DNA of 64,000 nucleotides. Origin: Geodermatophilus sabuli. Its GTDB lineage: Bacteria > Actinomycetota > Actinomycetes > Mycobacteriales > Geodermatophilaceae. A program made the translations under genes and the position numbers. The notes beneath the pieces were generated by a model, which was not told the DNA's origin, did no database searches, and saw nothing but the letters and a program-made list of their open reading frames with translations. This document shows, one piece after another, positions 41,478 through 50,698 of this stretch. The DNA is taken from contig NZ_OBDO01000016.1 in NCBI RefSeq assembly GCF_900215145.1, positions 17,356-81,355 on the forward strand, read 5' to 3'. Position 1 is the stretch's first letter. Every line of letters begins with the position of its first letter.

Positions 41478-42495
41478 CTGGGTCGGGCTGGTGGTGGCCG
41501 CCGTCCTGCTGCTGGCGAACGCCTTCTTCGTGGGCGCGGAGTTCGCGCTGATCTCGGCCCGCCGCTCGTCCATCGAGCCGCTGGCCGAGGCGGGGTCCCG
41601 TCGCGCCCGCACGACGCTCGCGGCGATGGAGCGGGTGTCGCTCATGATGGCCGGGGCGCAGCTGGGCATCACCGTCTGCTCGCTGGGCCTGGGCGCCATC
41701 GGGGAGCCGGCGGTGGCCCACCTGCTGGAACCGGTGTTCGAGGCGCTCAGCGTGCCGGGGGCGCTGGTCCACCCGATCTCCTTCGTCCTCGCCCTCGCCG
41801 TCGTGGTGGCGCTGCACGTGGTGATCGGCGAGATGGTGCCGAAGAACCTCGCGCTGGCCGGCCCGGACCGCGCCGCGCTGGCGCTGGCCCCGCCGCTGTC
41901 GGCGGTGGTCACGGTGCTCAAGCCGGTGATCGTCGTGCTCAACGCGCTGGCCAACGGCGTCCTGCGGCTGCTGCGCGTCCCGCCCAAGAACGAGGTGACC
42001 AGCTCCTTCACCCGGGACGAGGTCGCCGGGCTGCTCGACCAGTCCCGCGCCGGCGGGCTGCTCGACCAGCAGGAGCACGACCTGCTCACCGGCGCGCTCA
42101 CGCTGGAGGACCGCGACATCCGCTCGGTGCTGATCCCCCGCGAGCAGCTCACCACCGTGCGACCGGACGACGGCGCCCTGGCGGTCGAGCGCGCCGCCGC
42201 CCGCACCGGGTTCTCCCGCTTCCCGGTGGCCCGCGGCGGCGAGTTCACCGGCTACGTGCACGTCAAGGACGTGCTCGTCGCCGACGGGGAACCGGACGTG
42301 CGGGTCTGTGACATCACCCGGCCGCTCCCACGCATCCCGGGCACCGGCGACCTGCGCGCGACGCTGCAGACGATGCAGGCCGACGGTGCCCAGTTCGCCG
42401 CGGTGACGGAGGACGGCGTGGTCCTGGGCGTCGTCGCGTTGGAGGACATCCTCGAGGAGCTGGTCGGCGAGATCCGCGACTCGGTGCACCGGTGA
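41470..42495 (+). CDS. CNNM-type transporter with CBS domains, second copy
   Basis: The 341-residue product is a paralogue of the preceding gene: DUF21 membrane domain with IGEMVPKNLAL near residue 120, then two CBS domains. It lacks the C-terminal CorC_HlyC part, so it ends about 100 residues earlier. ATG 41470 overlaps the previous stop. Such long-short pairs are usual in actinobacteria and may form a heteromer. Confidence 0.9.
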   Translation: MGDWVGLVVAAVLLLANAFFVGAEFALISARRSSIEPLAEAGSRRARTTLAAMERVSLMMAGAQLGITVCSLGLGAIGEPAVAHLLEPVFEALSVPGALVHPISFVLALAVVVALHVVIGEMVPKNLALAGPDRAALALAPPLSAVVTVLKPVIVVLNALANGVLRLLRVPPKNEVTSSFTRDEVAGLLDQSRAGGLLDQQEHDLLTGALTLEDRDIRSVLIPREQLTTVRPDDGALAVERAAARTGFSRFPVARGGEFTGYVHVKDVLVADGEPDVRVCDITRPLPRIPGTGDLRATLQTMQADGAQFAAVTEDGVVLGVVALEDILEELVGEIRDSVHR

Positions 42496-42547
42496 TGCCG
42501 CGCGCGAAGGCACTGCGCCGCTGGTCACGACGCCGGACAATGGGCGT

Positions 42548-42757
42548 ATGAGCATCTGGGGCAGGGCCAGGGCGAAGGCCGACGAGCTCATCGGCCGCGC
42601 CGAGGAGGTCTACGGGGAGTCGCACGGCGACGCCGCGGCCAAGGCGGCCGGCGAGGCCCGACGCCTGGAGGGCGAGGCCGAGGAGGAGGCCGAGCTCGGC
42701 GGCACCACCGACCGCCGCCCCCCGCCGGACGACGGCGGGGTGCCTGCACGACACTGA
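42548..42757 (+). CDS. Small charged CsbD-like protein
   Basis: The 69-residue product is Ala/Glu-rich with heptad-like helices (AKADELIGRAEEVYGESHGD, AAAKAAGEARRLEGEAEEEA) and a flexible Pro/Asp tail. The spacing of Gly and Glu recalls CsbD stress proteins, weakly. ATG 42548 lies 52 bp after the transporter pair. The exact role is unknown. Confidence 0.65.
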   Translation: MSIWGRARAKADELIGRAEEVYGESHGDAAAKAAGEARRLEGEAEEEAELGGTTDRRPPPDDGGVPARH

Positions 42758-42818
42758 CCGTGGCCGTCACGGCGCGCGACCGTGCGTAGCCGGTGCGCAG
42801 GGGGGAATACCGGACGAC

Positions 42819-43334
42819 ATGGTTCCAGAGCCAGGAATCGCAGACGTGGTGCCCTGGCGCGACTTCGGCGCCGCCGCCTGTGGCGTTCTCGAGTTCCTGC
42901 ACCACCACCTGGGCTGGGACGTGTGGACGGTGACCCGCGTCATCGACGACCGTCAGGTGGTCCTGCACGCCTACCCGGCCACGGCACTGCCGCCGGGGGC
43001 CTCCCTCCCGTGGGAGGAGAGCTTCTGTCGCCTCATGGTCGCCGGCGAGGCACCGCGGGCGGCCACCGTGACCGCCGCCGTCCCCGAGTACGCCGCCCGT
43101 TCCATGGGCCCGGTCGACCGGGTGGCGGCCTACCTCGGCGTCCCGCTGGTCACCGCCGACGGGGACCTGTTCGGCACCGTGTGCGCGGTGGGGTTCCGCG
43201 CCCGTCCGCGCAGCGCGAACCGTGACCTGCCGCTGGTGGAGATGGTCGCCCGGATGCTGAGCACGCTCATGGCCGCCGGCCTGACCCCGGATGACCCGCC
43301 GCCGGGCCCGGACCTCCGCCCCACCGACAACTGA
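42819..43334 (+). CDS. Stand-alone GAF-domain protein
   Basis: The 171-residue product is one GAF domain (GVLEFLHHHLGWDVWTVTRV onward, with PWEESFCRLMVAGEAPRAA and a GTVCAVGFRARP end). No output domain is present. It may sense a small ligand or redox state and signal through a partner. ATG 42819 is used. The family is clear but the role is not. No operon is evident. Confidence 0.8.
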   Translation: MVPEPGIADVVPWRDFGAAACGVLEFLHHHLGWDVWTVTRVIDDRQVVLHAYPATALPPGASLPWEESFCRLMVAGEAPRAATVTAAVPEYAARSMGPVDRVAAYLGVPLVTADGDLFGTVCAVGFRARPRSANRDLPLVEMVARMLSTLMAAGLTPDDPPPGPDLRPTDN

Positions 43335-43437
43335 CCGGACCGCTCGGCGGGCGAACCGCCTCCGCCTCTTTCCGCGACGGCGGCACGGTGTCATCGTGGG
43401 ACGCCCGCGCCCACCGCGGTCCGACCAGGAGGCACGG

Positions 43438-44370
43438 ATGCCCAGGTCCCTCTCGCCGGCACGCACGACGGTGCTCCTGGGCGCCGTCCTCGGACTCCTC
43501 CTGGGAACCGGCGGCCCGGCCGCCGCAGCGCCCGCGGACGACGACGTCATCGTCCTGCCCGGGGCCAGCTCCGCCGAGGGCATCGCGCGGGGCGACGGCG
43601 CCACCTTCTACGCCGGCGACCTGTTCCGCGGCGACGTCTTCCGCGGGGACCTGCGCGAGCGGACGGCTGAGCTCTTCATCGACGCCCCGGACGGGCGGAT
43701 CGCCGTCGGCATGGACACCGATTCAGAGCGCCGGCTGCTCTTCGTCGCCGGGGGCGCCACGGGCCAGGCGTACGTGTACGACACCCGGTCCGGCGAGACG
43801 GTGGCGACGTACCAGCTCAGCGCGCCGGGACAGTCGTTCGTCAACGACGTCACCGTCACCTGCGACGGCGCCTGGTTCACCGACAGCCTGCAGGCGCAGC
43901 TCTACCTGGTGCCGCTCGAGGACGGGGAGCCCGGCCAGGCGAGCACCCTCGCGCTGAGCGGCCCAGCCGCCGACACCAGCGGGGAGTTCAACCTGAACGG
44001 GATCGTCGCCACCGGTTCCGGCCGGACGCTCGTCGTGGCGCACTCGGGGAACGGCCAGCTGTACACCGTCGACCCGGAGACCGGCGCCAGCGCGCTGGTC
44101 GACGGGGTGAGCGTGCCGAACGCCGACGGCCTGGTGCTGGACGACCGCCGGCTGTGGGTGGTGCGCAACCCGGAAAACCTGGTGGTCGAGGTCGAGCTGA
44201 GCCGGGACCTGACGTCGGGGGAGGTGCGGGAGGAGATCACCTCCCAGCGCTTCCAGAGCCCGGCGACCGCGATCCGGTACGACGGCGAGCTGGCCGTGGT
44301 GAACGCCAAGTTCGACACCGGCGTCCCGCCGACCGCGGACGAGTACGAGGTGGTCCTGGTCGACGACTGA
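43438..44370 (+). CDS. Secreted SMP-30-like beta-propeller protein
   Basis: The 310-residue product has an N-terminal signal peptide (RTTVLLGAVLGLLLGTGGPAAAA) with a likely cut near residue 30. The rest is built of repeated strands (FVNDVTVTCDGAWFTDSLQA, LNGIVATGSGRTLVVAHSGN), as in SMP-30/gluconolactonase-like propellers. ATG 43438 follows AGGAGG. The export route is Sec. A lactonase or binding function is possible, with no firm substrate. It converges on moaE. Confidence 0.78.
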   Translation: MPRSLSPARTTVLLGAVLGLLLGTGGPAAAAPADDDVIVLPGASSAEGIARGDGATFYAGDLFRGDVFRGDLRERTAELFIDAPDGRIAVGMDTDSERRLLFVAGGATGQAYVYDTRSGETVATYQLSAPGQSFVNDVTVTCDGAWFTDSLQAQLYLVPLEDGEPGQASTLALSGPAADTSGEFNLNGIVATGSGRTLVVAHSGNGQLYTVDPETGASALVDGVSVPNADGLVLDDRRLWVVRNPENLVVEVELSRDLTSGEVREEITSQRFQSPATAIRYDGELAVVNAKFDTGVPPTADEYEVVLVDD

Positions 44371-44379
44371 GGGAGCCCA

Positions 44380-44416
44380 CCGCTCGCAGGCTCGCGACAG
44401 GACCCTGCAGCGGGGA
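44380..44416. repeat. Dispersed GC-rich hairpin repeat, copy 4 (terminator)
   Basis: CCGCTCGCAGGCTCGCG and GGACCCTGCAG match the reverse complement of copy 1 closely. It sits between two convergent genes, just before the moaE stop. Confidence 0.7.
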
Positions 44417-44421
44417 CACCC

Positions 44422-44832
44422 TCAGGGGCAGGCCACCCACTCCTCCTCGCCGTCGGTGAAGACCTGCCGCTTCCAGATCGGCAGCCGCTTCTTCACCTCG
44501 TCGACGAGGTCGGCGCAGGCGGTGAACGCCTCGCCGCGGTGGGAGGCACTGACCGCGCACGCCAGGGCGACGTCGCCGATGCCCAGCATGCCGACCCGGT
44601 GCGACACCGCCACGGCGTGCACCTCGGGGCGGGCAGCGAACTCCTCGGCGATCTGCGCCAGCAGCTCCTCCGCGGTCGGGTGCCCCACGTACTCCAGCTC
44701 GGTCACCGACCGGCCGCCGTCGTGGTCACGGACCACGCCGGCGAAGGAGACGACCGCACCGGCGGCCTTGTCGGCGACGGCGTCCTCGTGCTCGGCGACC
44801 GACAGCGGGGCGTCGACGACTCGGGCGATCAC
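44422..44832 (-). CDS. moaE: Molybdopterin synthase large subunit MoaE
   Basis: The 136-residue product has GAVVSFAGVVRDHDGG, a C-terminal VSHRVGMLGIGDVALACAVS and KKRLPIWKRQVFTDGEEEWV, the last holding the catalytic lysine region. It joins MoaD to convert precursor Z to molybdopterin. GTG 44832 overlaps the stop of the upstream mocA-like gene as GTGA, so the two are coupled. Confidence 0.95.
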   Translation of the reverse strand: MIARVVDAPLSVAEHEDAVADKAAGAVVSFAGVVRDHDGGRSVTELEYVGHPTAEELLAQIAEEFAARPEVHAVAVSHRVGMLGIGDVALACAVSASHRGEAFTACADLVDEVKKRLPIWKRQVFTDGEEEWVACP

Positions 44833-45410
44833 GGCGCTGACGGTACCCCGCCCGGGGGCACGTCGAGGTCGGTCGGATCCGCCAGGCCGGTGCAGTCGAC
44901 CTCGCTGACCTCGTGCGCGGCCAGGTAGCGGCGGGCGCCCTCGTCGCCGGTCGCGGAGTCGGCGACGCCGGCCCAGTGCTCGCGCCCGATGAGCACCGGG
45001 TGCCCGCGGCCCCCGTCGTAGGTGGCGACGGCGAGCGCGTCCGGGGCGGCGTGGGAGGCCAGGCGCTCCAGCGCGGCCGGTGTCATCCCCGGCATGTCTA
45101 CGAGCAGGACCAGCGCGGCGTCGATCCGTCCCGGCCAGCCGCGCAGCCCCTCCAGCCCGGTGCGCAGGGAGGAGGCCATGCCGGTCTCCCAGTCGCGGTT
45201 GGCCAGCACGGTGGCCCCGTCGAGGTCGGCGGTGCGCCAGACGTCGACCGCCCGGGCGCCGAGGACGACGAGCACCGGGTCGCAGACCGCGCGCGCCGTC
45301 CGGACCGCCCGCTCGACCAGGAGGCTGCCCTCGTACTCCACCAGCGCCTTGGGCATGCCGTAGCGGCGGCCTCCGCCCGCGGCGAGGACCAGTCCGGCGA
45401 CTCCGCTCAT
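44829..45410 (-). CDS. MobA/MocA-family molybdenum cofactor nucleotidyltransferase
   Basis: The 193-residue product has the NTP-transferase motif LVLAAGGGRRYGMPKALVEY near residue 6-25 and VLLVDMPGMTP near 93, then GHPVLIGREHW. MocA makes the cytosine dinucleotide form (MCD) used by xanthine-oxidase-family enzymes, which fits the CoxL in this window. MobA makes the guanine form. The spacing around RRYGMPK fits MocA better. It is coupled to moaE downstream. Confidence 0.85.
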   Translation of the reverse strand: MSGVAGLVLAAGGGRRYGMPKALVEYEGSLLVERAVRTARAVCDPVLVVLGARAVDVWRTADLDGATVLANRDWETGMASSLRTGLEGLRGWPGRIDAALVLLVDMPGMTPAALERLASHAAPDALAVATYDGGRGHPVLIGREHWAGVADSATGDEGARRYLAAHEVSEVDCTGLADPTDLDVPPGGVPSAP

Positions 45411-45422
45411 GGGCCCACCCTC

Positions 45423-46478
45423 TCAGCGGGCGTAGACGGCGACCTCGGAGGCCTTCACCGTCGCCCACACCGCCGAGCCGGGGGCCAGGCCCAGCTCGGC
45501 GAAGGCCGTGGCGGTGACGTCGGCGACCAGCGGCACCTCGCCGTCCAGCTCGCAGCGCACCGTCGCGCCGTGCGGCGTCGCCGACACCAGGCGGGCCGGC
45601 CAGACGTTGCGCGGGCTGCCGTGCGGGGCGCTCAGGTAGAGCGCCACCGACTCCGGGCGGACGGCGACGAACACCGGCCCCGCGGTCTCCTCGGCCACCG
45701 CGACGGTGCCGCCGCCGTCGAGCCGCACCGTGCCGCCCGCGCCGGTGCCGGGCAGCAGCGCCAGACCGACCAGGCGGGCCACGTAGTCGGTCCGGGGGTG
45801 TCGGCTGACGTCGGCCGGCGTCCCGGCCTGCACCACGCGCCCCTGCTCCACGACGACGACCCGGTCGGCCAGCGCCATCGCGTCCACCGGGTCGTGGGTC
45901 ACCAGGACGGTGCTGCCGCCGAACTCCGCCAGGTGCCGGCGCAGCTCGGCGCGCACGGTCAGCCGGGTGCGGGCATCCAGCGCCGACAGCGGTTCGTCCA
46001 GCAGGAGGACGGCGGGGTCGCCGACCAGCGCCCGGGCCAGCGCCGCCCGCTGCGCCTGCCCGCCCGAGAGCTGGCCGGGCCGGCGGTTGCCGAGGCCCTC
46101 GAGTCCGACCCGCGCCAGCCAGTCCCCGGCGGCGGCCCGCGCGGCCGCCTTCGGCACCCTGCGGGTCCGCAGGCCGAAGGCGACGTTGTCGACGGCGGAC
46201 AGGTGCGGGAACAGCAGGTGGTCCTGGAAGACCATCCCCAGCCGGCGCGCGTGGGCGGGCAGGTGCACGCCGGCGGCGACGTCGTCCCAGACCCGGTCGC
46301 CGTCGACCACGACCCGGCCCCCGTCGGGCGGCAGCAGCCCGGCGAGCACCCGCAGCAGCGTGGACTTGCCGGCGCCGTTGGGGCCGAGGACGGCGAGCAC
46401 CTCGCCGTCGGCCACCTCGACGGCGAGGTCGACGGCGAGCGGACCACGGGCCACCCGGACGTCGGCGGTGAGCGTCAC
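45423..46478 (-). CDS. modC: Molybdate ABC transporter ATP-binding protein ModC
   Basis: The 351-residue product has Walker A LGPNGAGKST near residue 33, the signature LSGGQAQRAALARAL near 128 and Walker B VLLLDEPLSALDARTR near 148. A C-terminal TOBE/Mop domain (ARLVSATPHGATVRCELDGE, VWATVKASEVAVYAR) binds molybdate, which is specific for ModC. GTG 46478 is the start. It follows modB after 55 bp. Confidence 0.93.
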   Translation of the reverse strand: MTLTADVRVARGPLAVDLAVEVADGEVLAVLGPNGAGKSTLLRVLAGLLPPDGGRVVVDGDRVWDDVAAGVHLPAHARRLGMVFQDHLLFPHLSAVDNVAFGLRTRRVPKAAARAAAGDWLARVGLEGLGNRRPGQLSGGQAQRAALARALVGDPAVLLLDEPLSALDARTRLTVRAELRRHLAEFGGSTVLVTHDPVDAMALADRVVVVEQGRVVQAGTPADVSRHPRTDYVARLVGLALLPGTGAGGTVRLDGGGTVAVAEETAGPVFVAVRPESVALYLSAPHGSPRNVWPARLVSATPHGATVRCELDGEVPLVADVTATAFAELGLAPGSAVWATVKASEVAVYAR

Positions 46479-46533
46479 GCGACCGCCCGGGACAGCCGGC
46501 GGTCACGAGGAGCCCACCCGACCACTACGCGAC

Positions 46534-47358
46534 TCACGCCGCGGCTCCCGACCGGGACAGCCAGCGGTCGCGGAGCAGCAGGAGCGTGGCCAGCGAGACG
46601 GTCAGCAGCACCAGCGACAGCACGATCGCCGCATCGGGGTCGCGCTGCAGCGCCAGGTACACGGCGAGCGGCATCGTCTGCGTCGTCCCGGGGAAGTTGC
46701 CGGCGAAGGTGATCGTCGCGCCGAACTCGCCGAGCGCCCGGGCCCAGCACAGCACCCCGCCGGCGACGATCCCCGGGGCGACGAGCGGGAGGGTGACCCG
46801 CCGGAACGTCATCCAGCGGTCGGCGCCGAGGGTGGCGGCGGCGTCCTCGAAGCGGGCGTCGGCCGCCCGCAGCGCGCCCTCGACGCTCACCACGAGGAAC
46901 GGCATCGCGACGAACGTCTGCGCGAGGACCACGGCGGTCGTGGTGAACGGGATGGTGACTCCGAAGGTCTCGTCCAGCCAGCGCCCGACGATCCCCTGCC
47001 GGCCCAGGACGAGGAACAGCGCCACCCCGCCCACCACCGGCGGCAGCACGAGCGGCACGGTGACCAGCGCCCGCAGCACCGAGCGACCGCGGGCCTGCGA
47101 GCGGGCCAGCACCCAGGCGAGCGGCACGCCGAGGAGCAGCGAGACGGCGGTGGCCAGCGTCGCCGAGACCAGCGAGAGACGAAGGGCCTCCCCCACCGCG
47201 GGCTCGGCGAGCTGGGCGGGGAGGTCGCCCCACGGTGCCCGGACCAGCAGCCCGGCGAGGGGCAGGATGAGGAAGGCGGCCGCGATCGCCGCGGGCACCA
47301 TCAGCGGCAGCGGGACACCGGTCCCCCGCGACCGCCGCGCGGCGCGGACGGCGCTCAC
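46534..47358 (-). CDS. modB: Molybdate ABC transporter permease ModB
   Basis: The 274-residue product has about six membrane segments and the binding-protein-dependent transport motif near EDAAATLGADRWMTFRRVTLPLVAPGI, followed by RALGEFGATITFAGNFPG, which is characteristic of ModB. GTG 47358 overlaps the modA stop as GTGA, so modA and modB are co-translated. Confidence 0.94.
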   Translation of the reverse strand: MSAVRAARRSRGTGVPLPLMVPAAIAAAFLILPLAGLLVRAPWGDLPAQLAEPAVGEALRLSLVSATLATAVSLLLGVPLAWVLARSQARGRSVLRALVTVPLVLPPVVGGVALFLVLGRQGIVGRWLDETFGVTIPFTTTAVVLAQTFVAMPFLVVSVEGALRAADARFEDAAATLGADRWMTFRRVTLPLVAPGIVAGGVLCWARALGEFGATITFAGNFPGTTQTMPLAVYLALQRDPDAAIVLSLVLLTVSLATLLLLRDRWLSRSGAAA

Positions 47359-48119
47359 GGCGTCCGGAAGCCGGCGTCGGCCAGCACCCGCTGCCCCTCC
47401 TCGGAGAGCACGAGGTCGACGAACGCCTGCGCCGCCCCGGGGTTGGGTGCGTCGGCGAGCGTGCAGATCGGGTAGTCGTTCACCGCCCGCTCCGCCTCGG
47501 GGAAGGCGATGCCCTCGACGAGGGTGCCGCGGGAGTCGACGTCGGAGGCGTACACGAGGGCCGCGTCGACCTCGCCCAGCTCGGCCTTCAACAACGCCGA
47601 CCGCACGTCCTCCTCCTGCGTGTCGGGCCGGGCGGCCACGCCGGCCGCCGCGAACACCTCCTCGGCGGCGGCGCCGCAGGGGACCTCCGGCGCGCACACG
47701 GCCAGCGTGAGCTCCTCCCGGGCGAAGTCGGCCAGGCCGGTGATCCCGGCCGGGTTGCCCGGGGGGACGGCGATCTCCAGGACGTTGGCCGCGAAGACCG
47801 CCGGCTCCCCGGCGAGGCCCTCCCCGGCCACGACGTCCATCTGCGCCGCGTTGGCCGAGGCGAAGACGTCCACCGGCGCCCCCTGCACGATCGCGGCGGC
47901 CAGGCTCGAGCTCCCGCCGTAGCTGATCCGCAGGTCGACCCCGGGGTGCTCCTGCCGGAAGCGGCCGCCGAGGGAGTCGAACACGTCGGTGAGCGAGGCG
48001 GCGGCGAAGACGGTGAGCGTGCCGCCGGCACCCGCGCCCTGGTTCGACCCGCCGTTCGCCGTCCCCCCGCAGCCGGCCAGGACCAGCGCGGCGGTCAGGA
48101 GGAGGGATGTTCTCCGCAT
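47355..48119 (-). CDS. modA: Molybdate-binding lipoprotein ModA
   Basis: The 254-residue product has a signal peptide ending in the lipobox LVLAGC near residue 18. The oxyanion-binding domain has TVFAAASLTDVFDSLGGRF and YGGSSSLAAAIVQGAPVDVF, the usual ModA pattern. It captures molybdate or tungstate. ATG 48119 lies inside a palindrome of the CCGCA/TGCGG type. A HTH-TOBE regulator is immediately upstream in the same direction. Confidence 0.94.
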   Translation of the reverse strand: MRRTSLLLTAALVLAGCGGTANGGSNQGAGAGGTLTVFAAASLTDVFDSLGGRFRQEHPGVDLRISYGGSSSLAAAIVQGAPVDVFASANAAQMDVVAGEGLAGEPAVFAANVLEIAVPPGNPAGITGLADFAREELTLAVCAPEVPCGAAAEEVFAAAGVAARPDTQEEDVRSALLKAELGEVDAALVYASDVDSRGTLVEGIAFPEAERAVNDYPICTLADAPNPGAAQAFVDLVLSEEGQRVLADAGFRTP

Positions 48120-48125
48120 CTGCGG
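48114..48125. promoter_or_regulatory. CCGCA-TC-TGCGG palindrome over the modA start
   Basis: This 12-bp palindrome covers the modA start codon. The same pattern occurs 31 bp upstream and in front of the HTH-TOBE gene. Binding here would block modA transcription or translation. Confidence 0.55.
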
Positions 48126-48144
48126 AACTCTAGCGGAGAGCGCC

Positions 48145-48156
48145 CCGCACATGCGG
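48145..48156. promoter_or_regulatory. CCGCA-CA-TGCGG palindrome upstream of modA
   Basis: This copy lies in the 70-bp gap between the HTH-TOBE gene and modA, 31 bp (about three helix turns) from the first. TGTTCCGG follows it, nearly the same as CGTTCCGG after the third copy. Confidence 0.6.
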
Positions 48157-48189
48157 TGTTCCGGACCAGTGCCCTCCGGAGGCGCGGAG

Positions 48190-48585
48190 TCAGGAGACGT
48201 CGACGCTGACCTGGGTGGCCTTGACCGTGGCGACCGCCCGCACGCCGACGTCCAGGCCGAGCTCGTCGGCCGCCTCGCGCGACATCAGGGAGACCACCCG
48301 GAACGGGCCGGCCTGGATCTCGACCTGCGCCATCACCCGGTCCCGGACGACGCGCGTGACGATGCCGGTCAGCCGGTTGCGGGCCGAGGAGTGCCGCGTG
48401 GCGCCGGGCTCGGGCGCCTCCCGCAGCTGCGCGGCAACGCGGGCGAGGTCCGCGCCCCGGATGTGCGCCGGGCCGCCGCCCTCCCGGGAGGCGGGGAGGC
48501 GACCACCGTCGACCCAGCGGCGCACCGTGTCGTCGCTGACGCCGAGCAGCTCGGCGGCCTCGGCGATGCGGTAGGAGGCGGCCAC
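48190..48585 (-). CDS. HTH-TOBE molybdate-responsive regulator
   Basis: The 131-residue product has an N-terminal excisionase/MerR-like HTH (RIAEAAELLGVSDDTVRRWVD) and a C-terminal single Mop/TOBE domain (ARNRLTGIVTRVVRDRVMAQ through TVKATQVSVDVS). It is a short ModE analogue that probably binds molybdate and controls modABC. It lacks the LysR-like HTH of classic ModE. GTG 48585 has no good Shine-Dalgarno. A CCGCA-N2-TGCGG site lies 14 bp upstream and two more lie downstream before modA. Confidence 0.85.
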   Translation of the reverse strand: MAASYRIAEAAELLGVSDDTVRRWVDGGRLPASREGGGPAHIRGADLARVAAQLREAPEPGATRHSSARNRLTGIVTRVVRDRVMAQVEIQAGPFRVVSLMSREAADELGLDVGVRAVATVKATQVSVDVS

Positions 48586-48598
48586 GTCGCACCCTAAC

Positions 48599-48610
48599 CC
48601 GCACCTGCGG
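48599..48610. promoter_or_regulatory. CCGCA-CC-TGCGG palindrome upstream of the HTH-TOBE gene
   Basis: This third copy lies just before the regulator start and continues CGTTCCGG, as copy two does. That suggests autoregulation. The remaining ~215 bp to recQ hold no other feature I can support. Confidence 0.55.
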
Positions 48611-48825
48611 CGTTCCGGGGCTCCCCGCTCGGCAGCTGCGGGCCTGTGGACGGTGTCCGGTCGTCCACAGCGGCCGACCGGGCCGACGTCGGCCCGAGGC
48701 GGGCCTCCGTGCGATGACCCCTCCCCACCCGTCGCACGGGGCCGCACCCCACGTTGTCGCGGGAACCGGCCAGGACCGCAGCCGGGAGCCGTTTGCCGAC
48801 CTCGCGGCGCGGGGAGAGGGTGCCG

Positions 48826-50535
48826 GTGCCCCGCACCGAAGACACCAACCCCGCCGGGGCGACCGCCTCCGTCCGCACCCGCCGTATCCGCGAGGTCGCC
48901 CGGGACCTGCTCGGCTTCGAGGACTTCCGGCCCGGCCAGGAGGAGGCGATGACGTCCGTCGTCTCGGGGCAGGACACCCTCGCGGTGCTGCCGTCCGGGG
49001 CGGGCAAGTCGGCCGTCTACCAGGTCGCCGGGCAACTGACCGACGGGCCGGTGCTCGTCGTCTCCCCGCTGATCGCCCTCCAGCGGGACCAGGTCGGCCG
49101 GCTCGACGAGCTCGACGGCCTCGACGGGCAGGCCGCCCAGCTGAACTCGGCGCTCGGCGCCGGTGACCAGCGGGCCGCCCTCGAGGGCCTGGCGGACGGA
49201 ACGGTCCGCTACCTGTTCCTCGCGCCCGAGCAGCTGGCCAAGCCCGAGGTGGTGGAGGCGATCGCCACGGCCCGGCCCGCGCTGTTCGTCGTCGACGAGG
49301 CGCACTGCGTGTCGGCCTGGGGACACGACTTCCGCCCCGACTACCTGCGGCTGGGTGCGGTCGTCGAGCAGCTCGGTCACCCGACGGTGCTCGCGCTCAC
49401 CGCGACCGCCGCCCCGCCGGTGCGCGCCGAGATCGTGGAGCGCCTGGAGATGCGCGACGCCCGCGTCGTCGTCGCCGGGTTCGACCGGCCGGAGATCCGG
49501 CTGGAGGTCGAGCAGCACGCCGACGCCCACGGCAAGCAGCAGGCCGTGCTCGACCGGGTGCTCGCGGAGGTCGGCGAGGGGCACGTCCCGGGCATCGTCT
49601 ACAGCGCCACCCGCAAGGGCACCGAGGAACTGGCCGCCGAGCTGTCCGGGCGCGGCCTGCGTGCCCGCGCCTACCACGCGGGGCTGAGGAAGTCCGACCG
49701 CGAGGACGCCCAGCGGGCGTTCATGGCGGACGAGCTGGACGTCGTCGTCGCCACGACCGCGTTCGGCATGGGCATCGACAAGCCCGACACCCGCTTCGTC
49801 GTCCACGCCGAGCCGGCCGACTCGATCGACAGCTACTACCAGGAGATCGGCCGCGCCGGGCGCGACGGCGAACCCGCCGTGGCCGTGCTGGTGTACCGGC
49901 AGGAGGACCTCGGCCTGCGCAGGTTCTTCGCCGCCGGCGTCCCGGCCGAGGAGGAGCTGCAGCAGGTGGCGGGCCTCGTGGGGGCCGCGGAGGCGGTGGG
50001 GCTGGACGACGGCGTCGACGTCAAGCAGCTGCGCGAGGAGACCGGCCGAGGCGCCACCCCGCTGGCCCGCGACCTCAACCTGCTCGAGCAGGTGGCCGCC
50101 GTCGTCCTCGACGACGAGGGCGCCGCGCACCCGGCGGAGGGCGCACCCAGCCCCGGCGACGCCGCGGCGGCCGCCCGCGAGCTCGCGGAGCACCACGAGC
50201 GGGTCGACCAGAGCCGCGTGGAGATGATGCGCGGCTACGCCGAGACCACCGCGTGCCGGCGGCAGTTCCTGCTCGGTTACTTCGGTGAGCAGCTGGAGCA
50301 GCCCTGCGGCAACTGCGACAACTGCTCGGCCGGGCTGTCCCAGGAGCAGCCGGGCACCGACGACGCGGACACCCCGTTCCCCACCCAGGCGCCGGTACAG
50401 CACGCCGAGTGGGGGCCGGGCGTCGTCATGCGGGTGGAGGACGACCGGGTGGTCGTCCTGTTCGAGGAGGTCGGCTACAAGACCCTCGCGCTGGCCGCCG
50501 TCGTCGACCACGGCCTGCTGACCCGGCGCGACTGA
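48826..50535 (+). CDS. recQ: RecQ-family ATP-dependent DNA helicase
   Basis: The 569-residue product has a helicase core with [13 protein letters not shown] (Walker A), the DEAH box [17 protein letters not shown] and [15 protein letters not shown] and [12 protein letters not shown] in the second RecA-like domain. The zinc-binding cysteines are in [12 protein letters not shown] and CGNCDNC. A final DUF3553-like part ([20 protein letters not shown]) replaces the HRDC domain. GTG 48826 has GGGGAGAGG at 6 bp. It unwinds DNA in repair and recombination. A hairpin follows the stop. Confidence 0.93.
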   Translation: MPRTEDTNPAGATASVRTRRIREVARDLLGFEDFRPGQEEAMTSVVSGQDTLAVLPSGAGKSAVYQVAGQLTDGPVLVVSPLIALQRDQVGRLDELDGLDGQAAQLNSALGAGDQRAALEGLADGTVRYLFLAPEQLAKPEVVEAIATARPALFVVDEAHCVSAWGHDFRPDYLRLGAVVEQLGHPTVLALTATAAPPVRAEIVERLEMRDARVVVAGFDRPEIRLEVEQHADAHGKQQAVLDRVLAEVGEGHVPGIVYSATRKGTEELAAELSGRGLRARAYHAGLRKSDREDAQRAFMADELDVVVATTAFGMGIDKPDTRFVVHAEPADSIDSYYQEIGRAGRDGEPAVAVLVYRQEDLGLRRFFAAGVPAEEELQQVAGLVGAAEAVGLDDGVDVKQLREETGRGATPLARDLNLLEQVAAVVLDDEGAAHPAEGAPSPGDAAAAARELAEHHERVDQSRVEMMRGYAETTACRRQFLLGYFGEQLEQPCGNCDNCSAGLSQEQPGTDDADTPFPTQAPVQHAEWGPGVVMRVEDDRVVVLFEEVGYKTLALAAVVDHGLLTRRD

Positions 50536-50543
50536 ACGAGAGC

Positions 50544-50570
50544 GCCGGCGGTTCCACGGGAAACGCCGGC
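50544..50570 (+). terminator. Hairpin after recQ
   Basis: GCCGGCGGTTCC pairs with GGAAACGCCGGC at 11 of 12 positions around ACG, 8 bp after the recQ stop. The 128 bp to the next start hold nothing else recognisable. Confidence 0.65.
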
Positions 50571-50698
50571 GGGACGCCGGTCCCCGGAGACCGACCACGA
50601 ACGGACGACGTCGGGCCGCTCGACCTGCGAGCCGGGGTCACCGGCTCGATGATCACAACGGAGACCGGGTGGAGCGGCCCGGCGAGAGGAGTACACGG

